Positions 18,257-27,981 of a stretch of 64,000 nt of DNA are shown here, in pieces. Where the stretch lies: assembly GCA_049293015.1 (NCBI GenBank), contig JBATSB010000129.1:1-64000 (forward strand), in the 5' to 3' direction. A program made the position numbers and the translations under genes. The stretch's first letter is position 1. Every line of letters starts with the position of its first letter. A model generated the notes under the pieces. The model was not told where the DNA came from and made no database searches. It saw nothing but the letters and a program-made list of their open reading frames with translations. Origin of the DNA: UBA2330 sp049293015. GTDB taxonomy: Bacteria; Bacteroidota; Ignavibacteria; Tepidaquicellales; Tepidaquicellaceae.

Positions 18257-18538
18257 AGCGGTTTTTTTTATATCACGGTTTTTCGGCATAAACTGATTTA
18301 TCATTTTAGCATTTACAATATTCATTCAGCGTAAAAGTCACGCCAGATCACATAATCAGAAGATTGAATTAAATCTTATCAAAAACTTTTCTTCAAATAA
18401 TTAATATGCATTTTATTGCTAATATGAAGGTAGCCAAGCAGGACATTCTGCCAGCATTTAAAGTGCAATCAAAAATACAGATTTTCTTTTAAGACTGAAA
18501 ATTAATTATTAAAAACTTAACTTAATTTAATCATTCTA

Positions 18539-19684
18539 ATGAAAATAATTCTGCTTATAGTTACGGTGATTATATTTTCTCAGACAGCTTTTCCGCAGGG
18601 GAGTCCTCCATGGCAACACCCCTTAAAGATCTGCAGGAGCATTGACGGAACTACCTTTTCAGACATCAAGACTTTTCAGGATTCTGCAGGAGTGCCGTGT
18701 GTAATTAATCCTTCTGAAGGAAATCTGATCAGTGCATTTCAATGGTTCAGACAGCCGGTCGGTTCTGATACATGGGACAGAGTAGCGATAAAATTTTCAA
18801 GTGATTACGGGATCACCTGGACAGAACCACAGCCCATAGTAATAAATGGATTACCTCTTGATTTTCAGAGACCCTTTGATCCAGCACTTGCAATATCGGA
18901 CAACGGAAAGTTAAGGATGTATTTTTCAAGCGGACAGAATTTAATACTTGATACATCCATTAATACTTATTCGGCAATTTCAGATGACGGTGTAAATTTT
19001 AATTTTGAACCCAACATAAGATTCAGCCTGCCGGACAGACCAGTCATTGACCCTGCAGTAATTAAATTCAACGGTCTTTGGCATCTTGTAAATCCAGCTA
19101 CAATGAGTACTACCGGTGCTTATCATAATGTTTCCGGCAATGGTCTGGATTTCATGAGAGTCCCTGACATAGTTTCCGACCAGCAGCATTCATGGATCGG
19201 GAACTTCATGATCAAAGATTCCGCTGAGCTGCGATTTTACGGCAGCGGAATGAGGATATGGTATTCTTCCAGTCCCAACGGCGGTATATGGTCATCGTTT
19301 CTCAATACAAACATAATGGGTGGCGACCCTTCCGTTGTGAAGCTGTCCGACAACAATTATTTAATGATATATACCGGTCCCCCATATCCTGTTTCGGTAA
19401 ATGAAAATAATTTACTGTTAAATGGATTTGAATTATATCAAAACTATCCCAACCCCTTTAATCCGGAAACAGTTATTAATTATGAGTTACGAGTTACAGG
19501 TGATGTAGAGCTGAAAGTCTATGGTGTTTTTGGGAATGAAGTTTCGACTTTGGTAAATGAAAAGCAGATTACCGGCAGCTACTCTGTAACATTCGACGGA
19601 AATAATTTTCCGAGCGGGGTTTATTTTTATAAACTGCATTCGGGGAATTTTGTTGAAACAAAGCGAATGGTTTTGCTAAAATAA
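18539..19684 (+). CDS. Secreted protein with glycosidase-like repeats and T9SS sorting domain
   Basis: A 381-aa exported protein: signal peptide (1-19, ending FPQG), then a region with sialidase/arabinanase-like beta-propeller blades (SSDYGITWTEPQP, AISDNGKLRMYFSSG, FNGLWHLVNPA, SVVKLSDNNYLMIYTG). The C-terminal T9SS type A domain (YQNYPNPFNPETVINYEL to the end) covers about 300-381. It is probably a surface or secreted carbohydrate-related protein, but no catalytic residues can be assigned. It is monocistronic. Confidence 0.85.
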   Translation: MKIILLIVTVIIFSQTAFPQGSPPWQHPLKICRSIDGTTFSDIKTFQDSAGVPCVINPSEGNLISAFQWFRQPVGSDTWDRVAIKFSSDYGITWTEPQPIVINGLPLDFQRPFDPALAISDNGKLRMYFSSGQNLILDTSINTYSAISDDGVNFNFEPNIRFSLPDRPVIDPAVIKFNGLWHLVNPATMSTTGAYHNVSGNGLDFMRVPDIVSDQQHSWIGNFMIKDSAELRFYGSGMRIWYSSSPNGGIWSSFLNTNIMGGDPSVVKLSDNNYLMIYTGPPYPVSVNENNLLLNGFELYQNYPNPFNPETVINYELRVTGDVELKVYGVFGNEVSTLVNEKQITGSYSVTFDGNNFPSGVYFYKLHSGNFVETKRMVLLK

Positions 19685-19785
19685 GGACATTTATCGCTAT
19701 TGTAAGTAAATTCCTTAATCACCTTCCGGAAATTGTAAACTCATTATCACATATATTTTTTTTACAATAAAGGTTATTTTGACAA

Positions 19786-20250
19786 ATGAAATTTTTATAT
19801 ACAGGGTTTTACCTTTTGAGTTTTACAATATTTGTTGTGACATTATTTGGTGGAAATATTTCCCGACCATTATTTGAATCCTTATCTGAGAAGACCATTG
19901 AGAAGACAGGATTCAGAAAGGCTTATGTTCAGTCAGTAGATAACAAGATCGACGATCTTATATATAAATCAAAACAGATCGAACTTCAGATCGACAAGAT
20001 CAGAAATTTTTTCTCTACTGATAAAATTGACGAAACTAAGTATGGCAGAGAAGAGAGCAGGATGCTGGAAAATGCAGTATATACGCCGGTTCTGAATATG
20101 TTTATATTAATGTACAGGATCTCATTCGGAATTTTGTCAATTATGATACTTTGCTTTGCGGTTATATTCCAACTGATTTACAAAAGTCTTGATCTGAGAA
20201 AAAGAGTAAGACGTCTTGAAGAAGCAATATATGCGGGAAGTAATGCATGA
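19786..20250 (+). CDS. Small membrane protein with two TM helices and a coiled coil
   Basis: 154 aa. TM helix 1 is at about 4-24, a charged coiled-coil stretch follows (IDDLIYKSKQIELQIDKIRN, about 52-72), TM helix 2 is at about 103-130 and the tail is basic. Not a recognised family. The last four bases (ATGA) overlap the start of the Sua5 gene, making this the first gene of a tight four-gene operon. The coiled coil would lie outside the cytoplasm if the N-terminus is inside. Confidence 0.65.
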   Translation: MKFLYTGFYLLSFTIFVVTLFGGNISRPLFESLSEKTIEKTGFRKAYVQSVDNKIDDLIYKSKQIELQIDKIRNFFSTDKIDETKYGREESRMLENAVYTPVLNMFILMYRISFGILSIMILCFAVIFQLIYKSLDLRKRVRRLEEAIYAGSNA

Positions 20251-21218
20251 CAAAGATAACTACGGATATTTCCGAAGCAGTTTCTGAAATTCTGAATGGA
20301 AATGTGACAGCGCTGCCAACTGAAACAGTTTACGGACTTGGAGCAAATGCATTGAATGAAGAAGCTGTATTAAACATTTTTGAAACCAAAGACAGACCGG
20401 CATTTAATCCAGTTATTGTTCATATTTATGAAGCTGATGAATTGAATAAATACTGTGCAGAAATTCCTGAAGTAGTATATGACCTTGCTGATAAATTTTC
20501 TCCGGGACCAATTACATATGTACTCAGAAAAAAAAATGTAATATCTGATATTGTGACGGCGGGAAATGACAGCGTGGGACTGAGAATACCTTCGCATAGA
20601 TTGTTTCGTGAAGTGCTTAAGAATTCGAAGCTGCCAATTGCTGCACCTTCAGCCAACAGGTCAGGAAAAATTTCACCGACAACTGCTGAAGAAGTTTTAA
20701 AAGAAATGGACGGAAAGATCAATCTTATTTTAGATGGCGGGAAATGTGAAATAGGAATTGAATCAACTGTTGTAAGTTTTTTAGACGGTGAAATTAATAT
20801 ACTCAGACATGGCTTTGTAACGCAGGAAGAAATTGAAAAAATAACCGGAAAGATTTCTGTCAGCGGAACAGATATTAATACCGAAAAGAAGGTATCACCC
20901 GGAATGCTGAATATTCATTATGCACCGACAACGCCGTTATACAAATGTGATTTTCCTTACAGAGTTTCGGAGATCACAAAACAGAAAACAGGAGTTCTAA
21001 ATTTTAGTAAATATTCAGAAAACAGAGAAATTGCATTCAATCTTTTTTCCGACCTGAGGGAGCTTGATGATTCAGGATATGAAATGCTTTTGTACAGTGA
21101 AGTGAAAAACTCAGGAATTGGGATTGCGATCAACGACAGACTTAAAAGAGCCTGCACTGGAGAGATTATTTTTACAGGCAATAAGATTAAATTAATTAAA
21201 AATAAATATCAGCAGTAA
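20247..21218 (+). CDS. tsaC: Threonylcarbamoyl-AMP synthase (Sua5 type)
   Basis: Makes threonylcarbamoyl-AMP from Thr, bicarbonate and ATP for the t6A37 modification of ANN-decoding tRNAs. The YrdC domain shows TETVYGLGANA (about 24), KDRPAFNPVIVHI (KxR, about 48), PSANRSGKISPT (about 136) and ESTVVSF. The 323-aa length, with SPGMLNIHYAPTTPL starting the extra C-terminal domain, marks the longer Sua5 form rather than short TsaC. It overlaps the preceding gene by four bases and abuts the next (TAA-ATG). Confidence 0.95.
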   Translation: MTKITTDISEAVSEILNGNVTALPTETVYGLGANALNEEAVLNIFETKDRPAFNPVIVHIYEADELNKYCAEIPEVVYDLADKFSPGPITYVLRKKNVISDIVTAGNDSVGLRIPSHRLFREVLKNSKLPIAAPSANRSGKISPTTAEEVLKEMDGKINLILDGGKCEIGIESTVVSFLDGEINILRHGFVTQEEIEKITGKISVSGTDINTEKKVSPGMLNIHYAPTTPLYKCDFPYRVSEITKQKTGVLNFSKYSENREIAFNLFSDLRELDDSGYEMLLYSEVKNSGIGIAINDRLKRACTGEIIFTGNKIKLIKNKYQQ

Positions 21219-22529
21219 ATGTCCGAACGTATTATAATTGATTTTGACGATGATTCTAAAGGTGAAAAAGAGAAATCCGGAAAATTAAATTCGGAAGATA
21301 AAAAATCTAAACCCATTGGTCAGGAAAATGAAAGGATCGAAATAGATCTCAGCGAAGAAATAAATACAATTGAAATCGAGAATATTGAAGAAACTTATGA
21401 AGATAAGATATTAAGGAAAAATATTGACTGTTGTTATAAAGGGACAAGCGGACTTAATAATTATTATGAAAGCAGTCTGAATTTTCCAGAGGGAATTGAA
21501 AAAGGCTTCAGCCAGTCTTTCAGAATAAATCTGAAGGATGAGTTTTTTAATTCTGTACTTTTTAATAATCGTTATCTTATACTTAGTTCATATACCGGAC
21601 ATGTATATTTTACAGACAGATTTACAGGTTATGTGGAACACAAGATGCATATGCAGGAGCAGTCATTTGAAAAGACGGGGCTTGTTATTTCTAATGTTGT
21701 ATATCTCAATTCGGTCAGGAAGATTTTCAAATATGCAGGAACAGGTGAAAAGAAATTTGACTCAGAAGAGATTTACAACACCGATGAGGATACTTTTATA
21801 TGGAGTAATCTAAACAGACGCGGAAATAAAATTCTCTTTACGGAATATTGTAAGGCAGAAGGTATAGCGGAGCTTGTAATTATTGATATAAAATCACCGG
21901 AAGAAATTTTTCGGTACAAGATCAGCGTAAGAAATTCCATAAGCGACAGGATCTGCATTTCAGGCAAAAATGCATTCTTACTTGTAGATTCAAGATTGTT
22001 TGTTTTTGACATCGATAAAATGACAGGTGAGATATTCGATATAAATATACCGGCGGATGAAAATTCTTTTCTTTTTTCTTCGGGTAACAGATTATATATT
22101 ACAACAATAAGTTATGAATTGTATTATCTGGATCTGCCTGTAAGGGAAACTGCATTTAAAAGTACAGGAATCAAGAACAGCTATATAAATTCACTCGGAG
22201 GATTTGGAGATAATATTTTTACGGGAACGATGGAGGGTTGGAAATTATTCAAGTCAACGGGATTGAAAATTTATGAATTCGAAGACGAGTATGAAAACAG
22301 GATCGAGTGTATCAGCCGAAATGTAATGGTGATCTCAAAGAACAACAAAATTGTATTCAGTAATCTCAACAGATTTCAGGAAGCCGAAGGATACGTTATA
22401 TCTTCTGACAGGCTGAATGAAACAGAATTCATAGTGTCGGCAATAATTTCAGAAAATGAAATATTTATTCTGACACGACATGGTATTTTAGAATCTTTTA
22501 CTAATGATAAATTAAACATACATATCTGA
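21219..22529 (+). CDS. Hypothetical propeller-like protein with acidic N-terminus
   Basis: A 436-aa soluble protein of unknown family. Residues 1-65 are highly charged and probably disordered (FDDDSKGEKEKSGKLNSEDK). The rest has recurring short hydrophobic beta strands with alternating turns (LILSSYTGHVYFTDRFTGYV, GDNIFTGTMEGWKLF, SKNNKIVFSNLN), as in WD40 or PQQ-type propellers without a strict consensus. No signal peptide. The start codon directly follows the sua5 stop, and the next gene begins three bases after the stop, so all are co-translated. A partner of the downstream membrane VWA protein is a reasonable guess. Confidence 0.65.
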   Translation: MSERIIIDFDDDSKGEKEKSGKLNSEDKKSKPIGQENERIEIDLSEEINTIEIENIEETYEDKILRKNIDCCYKGTSGLNNYYESSLNFPEGIEKGFSQSFRINLKDEFFNSVLFNNRYLILSSYTGHVYFTDRFTGYVEHKMHMQEQSFEKTGLVISNVVYLNSVRKIFKYAGTGEKKFDSEEIYNTDEDTFIWSNLNRRGNKILFTEYCKAEGIAELVIIDIKSPEEIFRYKISVRNSISDRICISGKNAFLLVDSRLFVFDIDKMTGEIFDINIPADENSFLFSSGNRLYITTISYELYYLDLPVRETAFKSTGIKNSYINSLGGFGDNIFTGTMEGWKLFKSTGLKIYEFEDEYENRIECISRNVMVISKNNKIVFSNLNRFQEAEGYVISSDRLNETEFIVSAIISENEIFILTRHGILESFTNDKLNIHI

Positions 22530-22532
22530 TAA

Positions 22533-24203
22533 ATGAACAAAGTCAGGAAAATTATAATAAGTAATTTCAAAAAATTTTTACTTTTAATATTTATTGCAAT
22601 TGCATCTGATGCAAGTTCGCAGACAGGAAACCAGTTCATATTTTTATTTGACAATTCCGGAAGCATGCTGCCGTATTACAGCAGTCCGCAGAGTAATTTC
22701 AAGCTGTTCAGTAAAGCACTTATAAAAAATTCCGCAAAGGGAAGTGACAAAGCCGGTATATATCTATTTACAAAGACCGATCAGAAGAGGGCTATCAATT
22801 CTCCGAAAATGCTTTACAACGGCAGTGCAGATGAGATGTTGCCCGATAAGATTTTTATGAAGTTCATTCCGATGAGAGGCAATGATAATCTCACGGGGAC
22901 GACAGATCTGATAGAAGCACTTGATAAAGGTATTGCTGCTGTCGAAGGAAATTCTGCTGTGATCTGGCTGATCACAGATAATATAAATGACAACAGCGGA
23001 AGTGGTGATTCTTCATATTCCAACACACTTGAATTTTATAAAAAGCTCAGGTCGGATGCAAATATTCAAAAGATATTATTATATCCGATACCTGAAAAAG
23101 CTGAATTCGAGGGTGATGCTGCTAAAGGGTTTGTAGCATATGGGATTGTATATTCTAAGACACGTCTGTCACAATCTGAGCTGGAAAGTTATGATACAAT
23201 TCTTAGAGGTGCGGGCATTAAAGAAAAAGCAATTACATTAAAACCTCTCGACATAGGAACTATAGTACTGAGACCTCAGGTAACACAGAGTAAGATCACA
23301 GACGGAAAAATTTATTTTGACGGATCATCTCTGCGCGGTAAAGGTTTTGAAGAAGGTGAGAAAGTTCAGGAGACTTTCAGCGATCTTACTTTAAAATCAA
23401 ATCTGTATCCTTACATAATAAAAAGTGCTAAGCTCAGTGTGGGATTAGATAATTTCACATCGTCAGACTATTCCGTAAAGTCACTCGGTACTCAGACGAT
23501 CTCTCCTTCCACCGTGAGTAATGTTTCTCCTGAAGGTGAGGTCACAGGATTTTCCGTAATATTTAATCTTCCCGAGATCACACCAAATTTTTCATTCAAT
23601 ACAATATTCAAAGAGGATTTTACGATAGGCGGCGATCTGATACTTGAAGTTTCACAGGTTGATATTCTGCTTGATGAAAATTACGTCAACAGATTCAGAG
23701 AACTATTTGCGCTGCAGTCTGTACCGGAAATATTTCAGCCGGTATTAAAAGATAAAAAGATCATAACAAAAATTCCATTAGAGATAAGAATGAAATACGG
23801 TCCGTGGAGATTATTTGTACTGATCGGACTGATCGCTCTTTTACTCGGATTGATATTATTTTTTCTGTATGTATTATTTAAGAAAAAATGCTTTGGACTT
23901 TCTATAGATAACGGACCAGTGCAGGATGTATGTCTTGGAGGACTTTCATCATACTCTGTATCTTCGGGAATGTCAGGAGAATTAGGAAAGGTAAAGAAAT
24001 CAATTTTTGGCGGACTAAGTTTTGAATATTCAAAGATCACAACAACTCCCGGAATAAATTCAAAACTTACTGAAAATATACCGATAGAAATTCAGTATGA
24101 AGATGACGGATTCAGAACCAATTCCGTATCGTTTATGATCACTGCATCCGAAGAGAGTACAGGTAGAAATCTGGGAGACACTGATGAAAGCGGCATGTAT
24201 TAA
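22533..24203 (+). CDS. Envelope VWA-domain protein with one membrane anchor
   Basis: 556 aa. Signal-like segment (about 12-25), then a von Willebrand factor A domain with a MIDAS motif: DNSGSM (about 37-42), a Thr loop in GTTDLIEAL (about 130) and WLITDN (about 149). A beta-rich region (about 220-400) leads to a TM helix (LFVLIGLIALLLGLILFFLY, about 427-446), then a cytoplasmic domain of about 110 residues. The protein may sense or assemble something outside and transmit it inward. It closes the tight operon that starts with the small membrane protein. Confidence 0.8.
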   Translation: MNKVRKIIISNFKKFLLLIFIAIASDASSQTGNQFIFLFDNSGSMLPYYSSPQSNFKLFSKALIKNSAKGSDKAGIYLFTKTDQKRAINSPKMLYNGSADEMLPDKIFMKFIPMRGNDNLTGTTDLIEALDKGIAAVEGNSAVIWLITDNINDNSGSGDSSYSNTLEFYKKLRSDANIQKILLYPIPEKAEFEGDAAKGFVAYGIVYSKTRLSQSELESYDTILRGAGIKEKAITLKPLDIGTIVLRPQVTQSKITDGKIYFDGSSLRGKGFEEGEKVQETFSDLTLKSNLYPYIIKSAKLSVGLDNFTSSDYSVKSLGTQTISPSTVSNVSPEGEVTGFSVIFNLPEITPNFSFNTIFKEDFTIGGDLILEVSQVDILLDENYVNRFRELFALQSVPEIFQPVLKDKKIITKIPLEIRMKYGPWRLFVLIGLIALLLGLILFFLYVLFKKKCFGLSIDNGPVQDVCLGGLSSYSVSSGMSGELGKVKKSIFGGLSFEYSKITTTPGINSKLTENIPIEIQYEDDGFRTNSVSFMITASEESTGRNLGDTDESGMY

Positions 24204-24376
24204 TTTTGCATAGCTCAATAATAAAAATTTTTAAATTAAATAAATTTTTGATTATACGTTTATTAATTTAGCAGTATAAATAATTTAAATCTGAAAACTG
24301 TTTTTCAAATTGTATTAATATTTTTAAGAAATTTAAGATCATTTACATATGAAAATACAGTTTAAAAAAAAGAGTA

Positions 24377-27300
24377 ATGGTAATCAAAAAATTTATAATT
24401 CTCATTCCGTTTCTTTTTATCACTACTTATGTGTATTCTCAACAGAATCCAAATTATAAATCCATTACAACACAGATCGGAAACAGAGACACGCTTATTA
24501 CTCTTCCCGAAAAATTCATTATACCTTTTTCAGAAATTCTTACATTACAAAATAAAATTCTGACTCCAGTCAGTGATTATAAACTTGATCAGCGGCAGGG
24601 CATTATTATATTAAGCAAAGATCTCTTCAGCAAGTATGAGCTGGATACTTTTCAAATCTATAGTCTGCGTACGGATTACGATGTATTTCCTTATGACATT
24701 AAAGAAGAGTATTCAAATTTTGAGATCATCACTGAGCTTGATACGATCACCGGGGATTCAGTAATGATCGCAACTCAGAACAAAGATTTCATGGGAAGTT
24801 TATTTGAAGGGACGGACCTTCAGAAGTCGGGAAGTTTATTCAGAGGAGTTACATTAGGTTCGAACAGAGACCTTTCCCTAAATTCAGGATTTCGTCTTCA
24901 GCTTAACGGAAAACTTACCGACGACCTTGAGATCAATGCTGCTCTTACTGATGAGTCAACACCTATTCAGCCCGAAGGAAATACACAGAAGCTTCAGGAA
25001 CTTGACAATGTTTTCATAGAACTTAAAGGACAGGATTTTACGGGAACGATTGGAGATATTAAAATTGATTTTGTAAATACACAGTTCACAAATTTTTCAA
25101 GGAAGATACAGGGTGCAAAGGGATTTGGCTCATACGGAAATGGTCTCGGAGATCTATTGCTGGCAGGCGCTGTACAGAGAGGAAAATATAATACCAATGC
25201 ATTCAACGGAACGGACGGAATACAGGGACCGTATTATCTGATCGGACGGGATAATGAACTTAACATACTTGTATTGTCAGGAACTGAAACAGTCTATCTC
25301 GACGGAATTCAAATGCTGCGGGGTGAACAGGCAGATTATACAATTGATTACGGAATCGGGACAATTACATTTACAAACAACAGGGTCATAACAGTTGCTT
25401 CGAGAGTAATAGTTGATTTTGAATATACAGACAGAGAATATACACGGACACTTATTTCAGGAGCAAACAATCTGAATCTTCTGAGCAATAAATTAAAGAT
25501 CGCTTTTTCTTATGTGAATGAAGATGACAATGAAGATAAACCGATTGATTTTACATTAACGGAAACTGATAAAGAAATTCTTTCACAGGCAGGAGACAAC
25601 AGATTAAACGCTGTGGTATCGGGAGTTCAATTTGTCGGCAGGGACAGTGCAGGAATTGGTTTAGGTCTTTATGTAAAATCAGATACGTTAATAAATTCTG
25701 AGACAATAGTTTATTACAAGTATTTACCAAATGATTCCAATGCTTTATATCAGGTTGCTTTTTCATTTGTAGGACAGTCGAAGGGTAATTACTTACAGAA
25801 CAGTTCTCTGCAATATACTTTTAACGGACTATCTCAGGGAAGTTTTGATACGGTGGTTTTTATACCATTGCCAAATTCATATCAGATCGCTGACATAAAT
25901 TTAAATTACGAATCATCTCCTCAAAAAGAATTTACTATGAATCTTGAGTCAGCATTCTCTACATTTGATGCCAACAAATTTTCAGATGCAGATGATAACA
26001 ATAATGTTGGTGTAGCATTGTTTGGAACGATAGGATTGAGTAAACAGAATTTTAACTTTCTAGGCACAAAGATCAACGCATTAGAATTGAAACTAAAAAG
26101 TAAAATAGTAAATAAATTATTTGTACCCTTAGAAAGATATAACCCTGTAGAATTTTACAGGCAGTATGACATTCAGGATTCGAATAAACTCACAGAGGAT
26201 CTAAGAGAGGCATCATTATTTGTAGCTCCTGTTGATTATATAAAATTCAATGCTCAGTTCGGACAGCTTTTGAGAGGTGACGGATTTAATTCGTTAAGGA
26301 CATCGGGAGAATTTGTAATGAGCGACGATACAAAAAAAATTCCTGATCTGTTTTATAATGTAGAATACATTAGTACAGATAATTCTTATATAAATACTAA
26401 CAGTGTATGGCTGAGGCAGACCGGCAGCGCAGGATACAAAAAGTATCTGGGTGATTTTTCATTTGACAATCCTAATCTCGAACTAAAATTTGATTTCCAC
26501 CAGGAGAACAGAAAAAATATTGTGCCCGGTCAATCGGGAGACAGTCTTCTTTCGGGTAGCTTATCCTTTTATGAGGTAATCCCAAATTTCTCTATTAATA
26601 ATTTCTTTGATCTAAATTTTTATACGGCTTTCAGATTCAGAATGGACAATCAGCCGATAAACGGAATAATGCAGGAAGAATCCGAAACATTCACGCAGAC
26701 CTATGGATTAAGATACGGGGGAGTTCAATGGGTTTCGACATTTCTTGAGCTTTCATTCAGGAAAAAAGAATATACTGACGAATTTATATCTGAGACAAAT
26801 ACAAATAACAATTCCTTGTTGGTAAACTGGCAGACTAGATTAGATCCGCTGGCAGGTTCATTCCTTACAGATCTTTTATATAATACTTCAAGTGAGAGGG
26901 AAGCAAAGACAGAAAGGGTGTATGTAGAAGTAAGAGTGGGAGAAGGAAATTATATATATGTCGGTGATCTGAACGCTAATGGACTGAAAGATGAGAATGA
27001 ATTTCAGCTTACAAATTTTGATGATGGAAATTATATAAGGATCAATCAGCCGACTGCTGAATTATTTCCTGTGACGGTATTGAACACTTCAGCGAGAGTC
27101 ACGCTAAAGCCTGCGAGATATTTTAACATATCGGGAAATAATTTTCTTTCTGAAGTAATGAGAAATTTTACTACAGAAAGTTATGTACGTATCGAGGAGA
27201 ACAGCAAGAATCCTAATACAGATGACATTTATTTTTTAAAGTTCAGTACTTTTCAAAATGATTCGAACACTTTATTCGGCACAAACATTTTCCAGCAGGA

Positions 27301-27922
27301 CATTAATTTTTTTGAATACAATACTGCATATTCATTAAAGCTGAGATACATACAGCAGCAGACAATGAATCAGTTTGTCAGCGGCAATGAAAGATTTTTT
27401 GGAATTCAGAAACTTGTAAAGCTCAAACTCGGACTGACTACTGACATAACAACGTTTTTTGAATATACAAACAGAGTGGACAGAAACGATGCGCCATCAA
27501 ATTCTGTCCGTAACAGAAATATAAAATCAGAAGGTATCTCAGGTGATTTTTCATATATGCCGATACCTGAAATAGAGAGCGGTTTTCAGTTGAACTTTGC
27601 ATCCGCTCTTGATTACTATCCGACGATACCTACGCAAGCCGATATTAACTCTATACTGTTTAGAATAATTTATTCATTTACGTTATCAGGAAGAGTCAGG
27701 GCTGAAATTCAAAGAGATAACATAAATATAAATAATCCTGATGCAATTTATCCTTATGAATTAACAAACGGAAAACCTGTCGGCAACAGTATTTTATGGA
27801 GACTTTTATTTGATTACAGTATAAGTAAAAATCTGCAGGCGACATTTAATTATGATGGAAGAGCAGAAAGTAACAGGAATATCATTCATACGGGACGCGC
27901 AGAGATAAAGGCGTTTTTTTAG
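24377..27922 (+). CDS. Large envelope beta-strand protein, probable outer-membrane barrel
   Basis: 1181 aa with a signal peptide (1-21, ending VYSQQ). The first part has repeated extended strands and a conserved-looking block: GRDNELNILVLSGTETVYLD, GEQADYTIDYGIGTITFTNN, then VIVDFEYTDREYTR. I associate such blocks with very large surface proteins of FCB bacteria. The remainder alternates aromatic beta strands with turns and ends in strand-like sequence (LQATFNYDGR ... AEIKAFF) with a C-terminal Phe, as in outer-membrane barrels. A GDLNANGLKDENEFQL segment near 860 looks like a Ca-binding dockerin-type turn. The function is unknown. It might share expression with the VWA operon 170 bases upstream. 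Confidence 0.7.
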   Translation: MVIKKFIILIPFLFITTYVYSQQNPNYKSITTQIGNRDTLITLPEKFIIPFSEILTLQNKILTPVSDYKLDQRQGIIILSKDLFSKYELDTFQIYSLRTDYDVFPYDIKEEYSNFEIITELDTITGDSVMIATQNKDFMGSLFEGTDLQKSGSLFRGVTLGSNRDLSLNSGFRLQLNGKLTDDLEINAALTDESTPIQPEGNTQKLQELDNVFIELKGQDFTGTIGDIKIDFVNTQFTNFSRKIQGAKGFGSYGNGLGDLLLAGAVQRGKYNTNAFNGTDGIQGPYYLIGRDNELNILVLSGTETVYLDGIQMLRGEQADYTIDYGIGTITFTNNRVITVASRVIVDFEYTDREYTRTLISGANNLNLLSNKLKIAFSYVNEDDNEDKPIDFTLTETDKEILSQAGDNRLNAVVSGVQFVGRDSAGIGLGLYVKSDTLINSETIVYYKYLPNDSNALYQVAFSFVGQSKGNYLQNSSLQYTFNGLSQGSFDTVVFIPLPNSYQIADINLNYESSPQKEFTMNLESAFSTFDANKFSDADDNNNVGVALFGTIGLSKQNFNFLGTKINALELKLKSKIVNKLFVPLERYNPVEFYRQYDIQDSNKLTEDLREASLFVAPVDYIKFNAQFGQLLRGDGFNSLRTSGEFVMSDDTKKIPDLFYNVEYISTDNSYINTNSVWLRQTGSAGYKKYLGDFSFDNPNLELKFDFHQENRKNIVPGQSGDSLLSGSLSFYEVIPNFSINNFFDLNFYTAFRFRMDNQPINGIMQEESETFTQTYGLRYGGVQWVSTFLELSFRKKEYTDEFISETNTNNNSLLVNWQTRLDPLAGSFLTDLLYNTSSEREAKTERVYVEVRVGEGNYIYVGDLNANGLKDENEFQLTNFDDGNYIRINQPTAELFPVTVLNTSARVTLKPARYFNISGNNFLSEVMRNFTTESYVRIEENSKNPNTDDIYFLKFSTFQNDSNTLFGTNIFQQDINFFEYNTAYSLKLRYIQQQTMNQFVSGNERFFGIQKLVKLKLGLTTDITTFFEYTNRVDRNDAPSNSVRNRNIKSEGISGDFSYMPIPEIESGFQLNFASALDYYPTIPTQADINSILFRIIYSFTLSGRVRAEIQRDNININNPDAIYPYELTNGKPVGNSILWRLLFDYSISKNLQATFNYDGRAESNRNIIHTGRAEIKAFF

Positions 27923-27932
27923 ATTTCAGTAG

Positions 27933-27981
27933 TACAGATTAGTAATCTGTATTCCGTTTACACACAGATTAATAATCTGTG
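27933..27981. repeat. Pair of covarying palindromes between convergent genes
   Basis: TACAGATTA-G-TAATCTGTA (27933-27951) and CACAGATTA-A-TAATCTGTG (27963-27981) are near-perfect palindromes 11 bases apart. The outermost pair changes from T-A to C-G with pairing kept. The second covers the stop codon of the minus-strand glycosyltransferase. They could act as a bidirectional transcript end, though the T-runs are weak. Confidence 0.75.

Noticed and set aside
24377..27922. Identification as the T9SS translocon SprA/Sov
   Set aside because: The protein is far shorter than SprA (over 2000 residues) and I see no clear SprA signature, only a shared beta-rich style.
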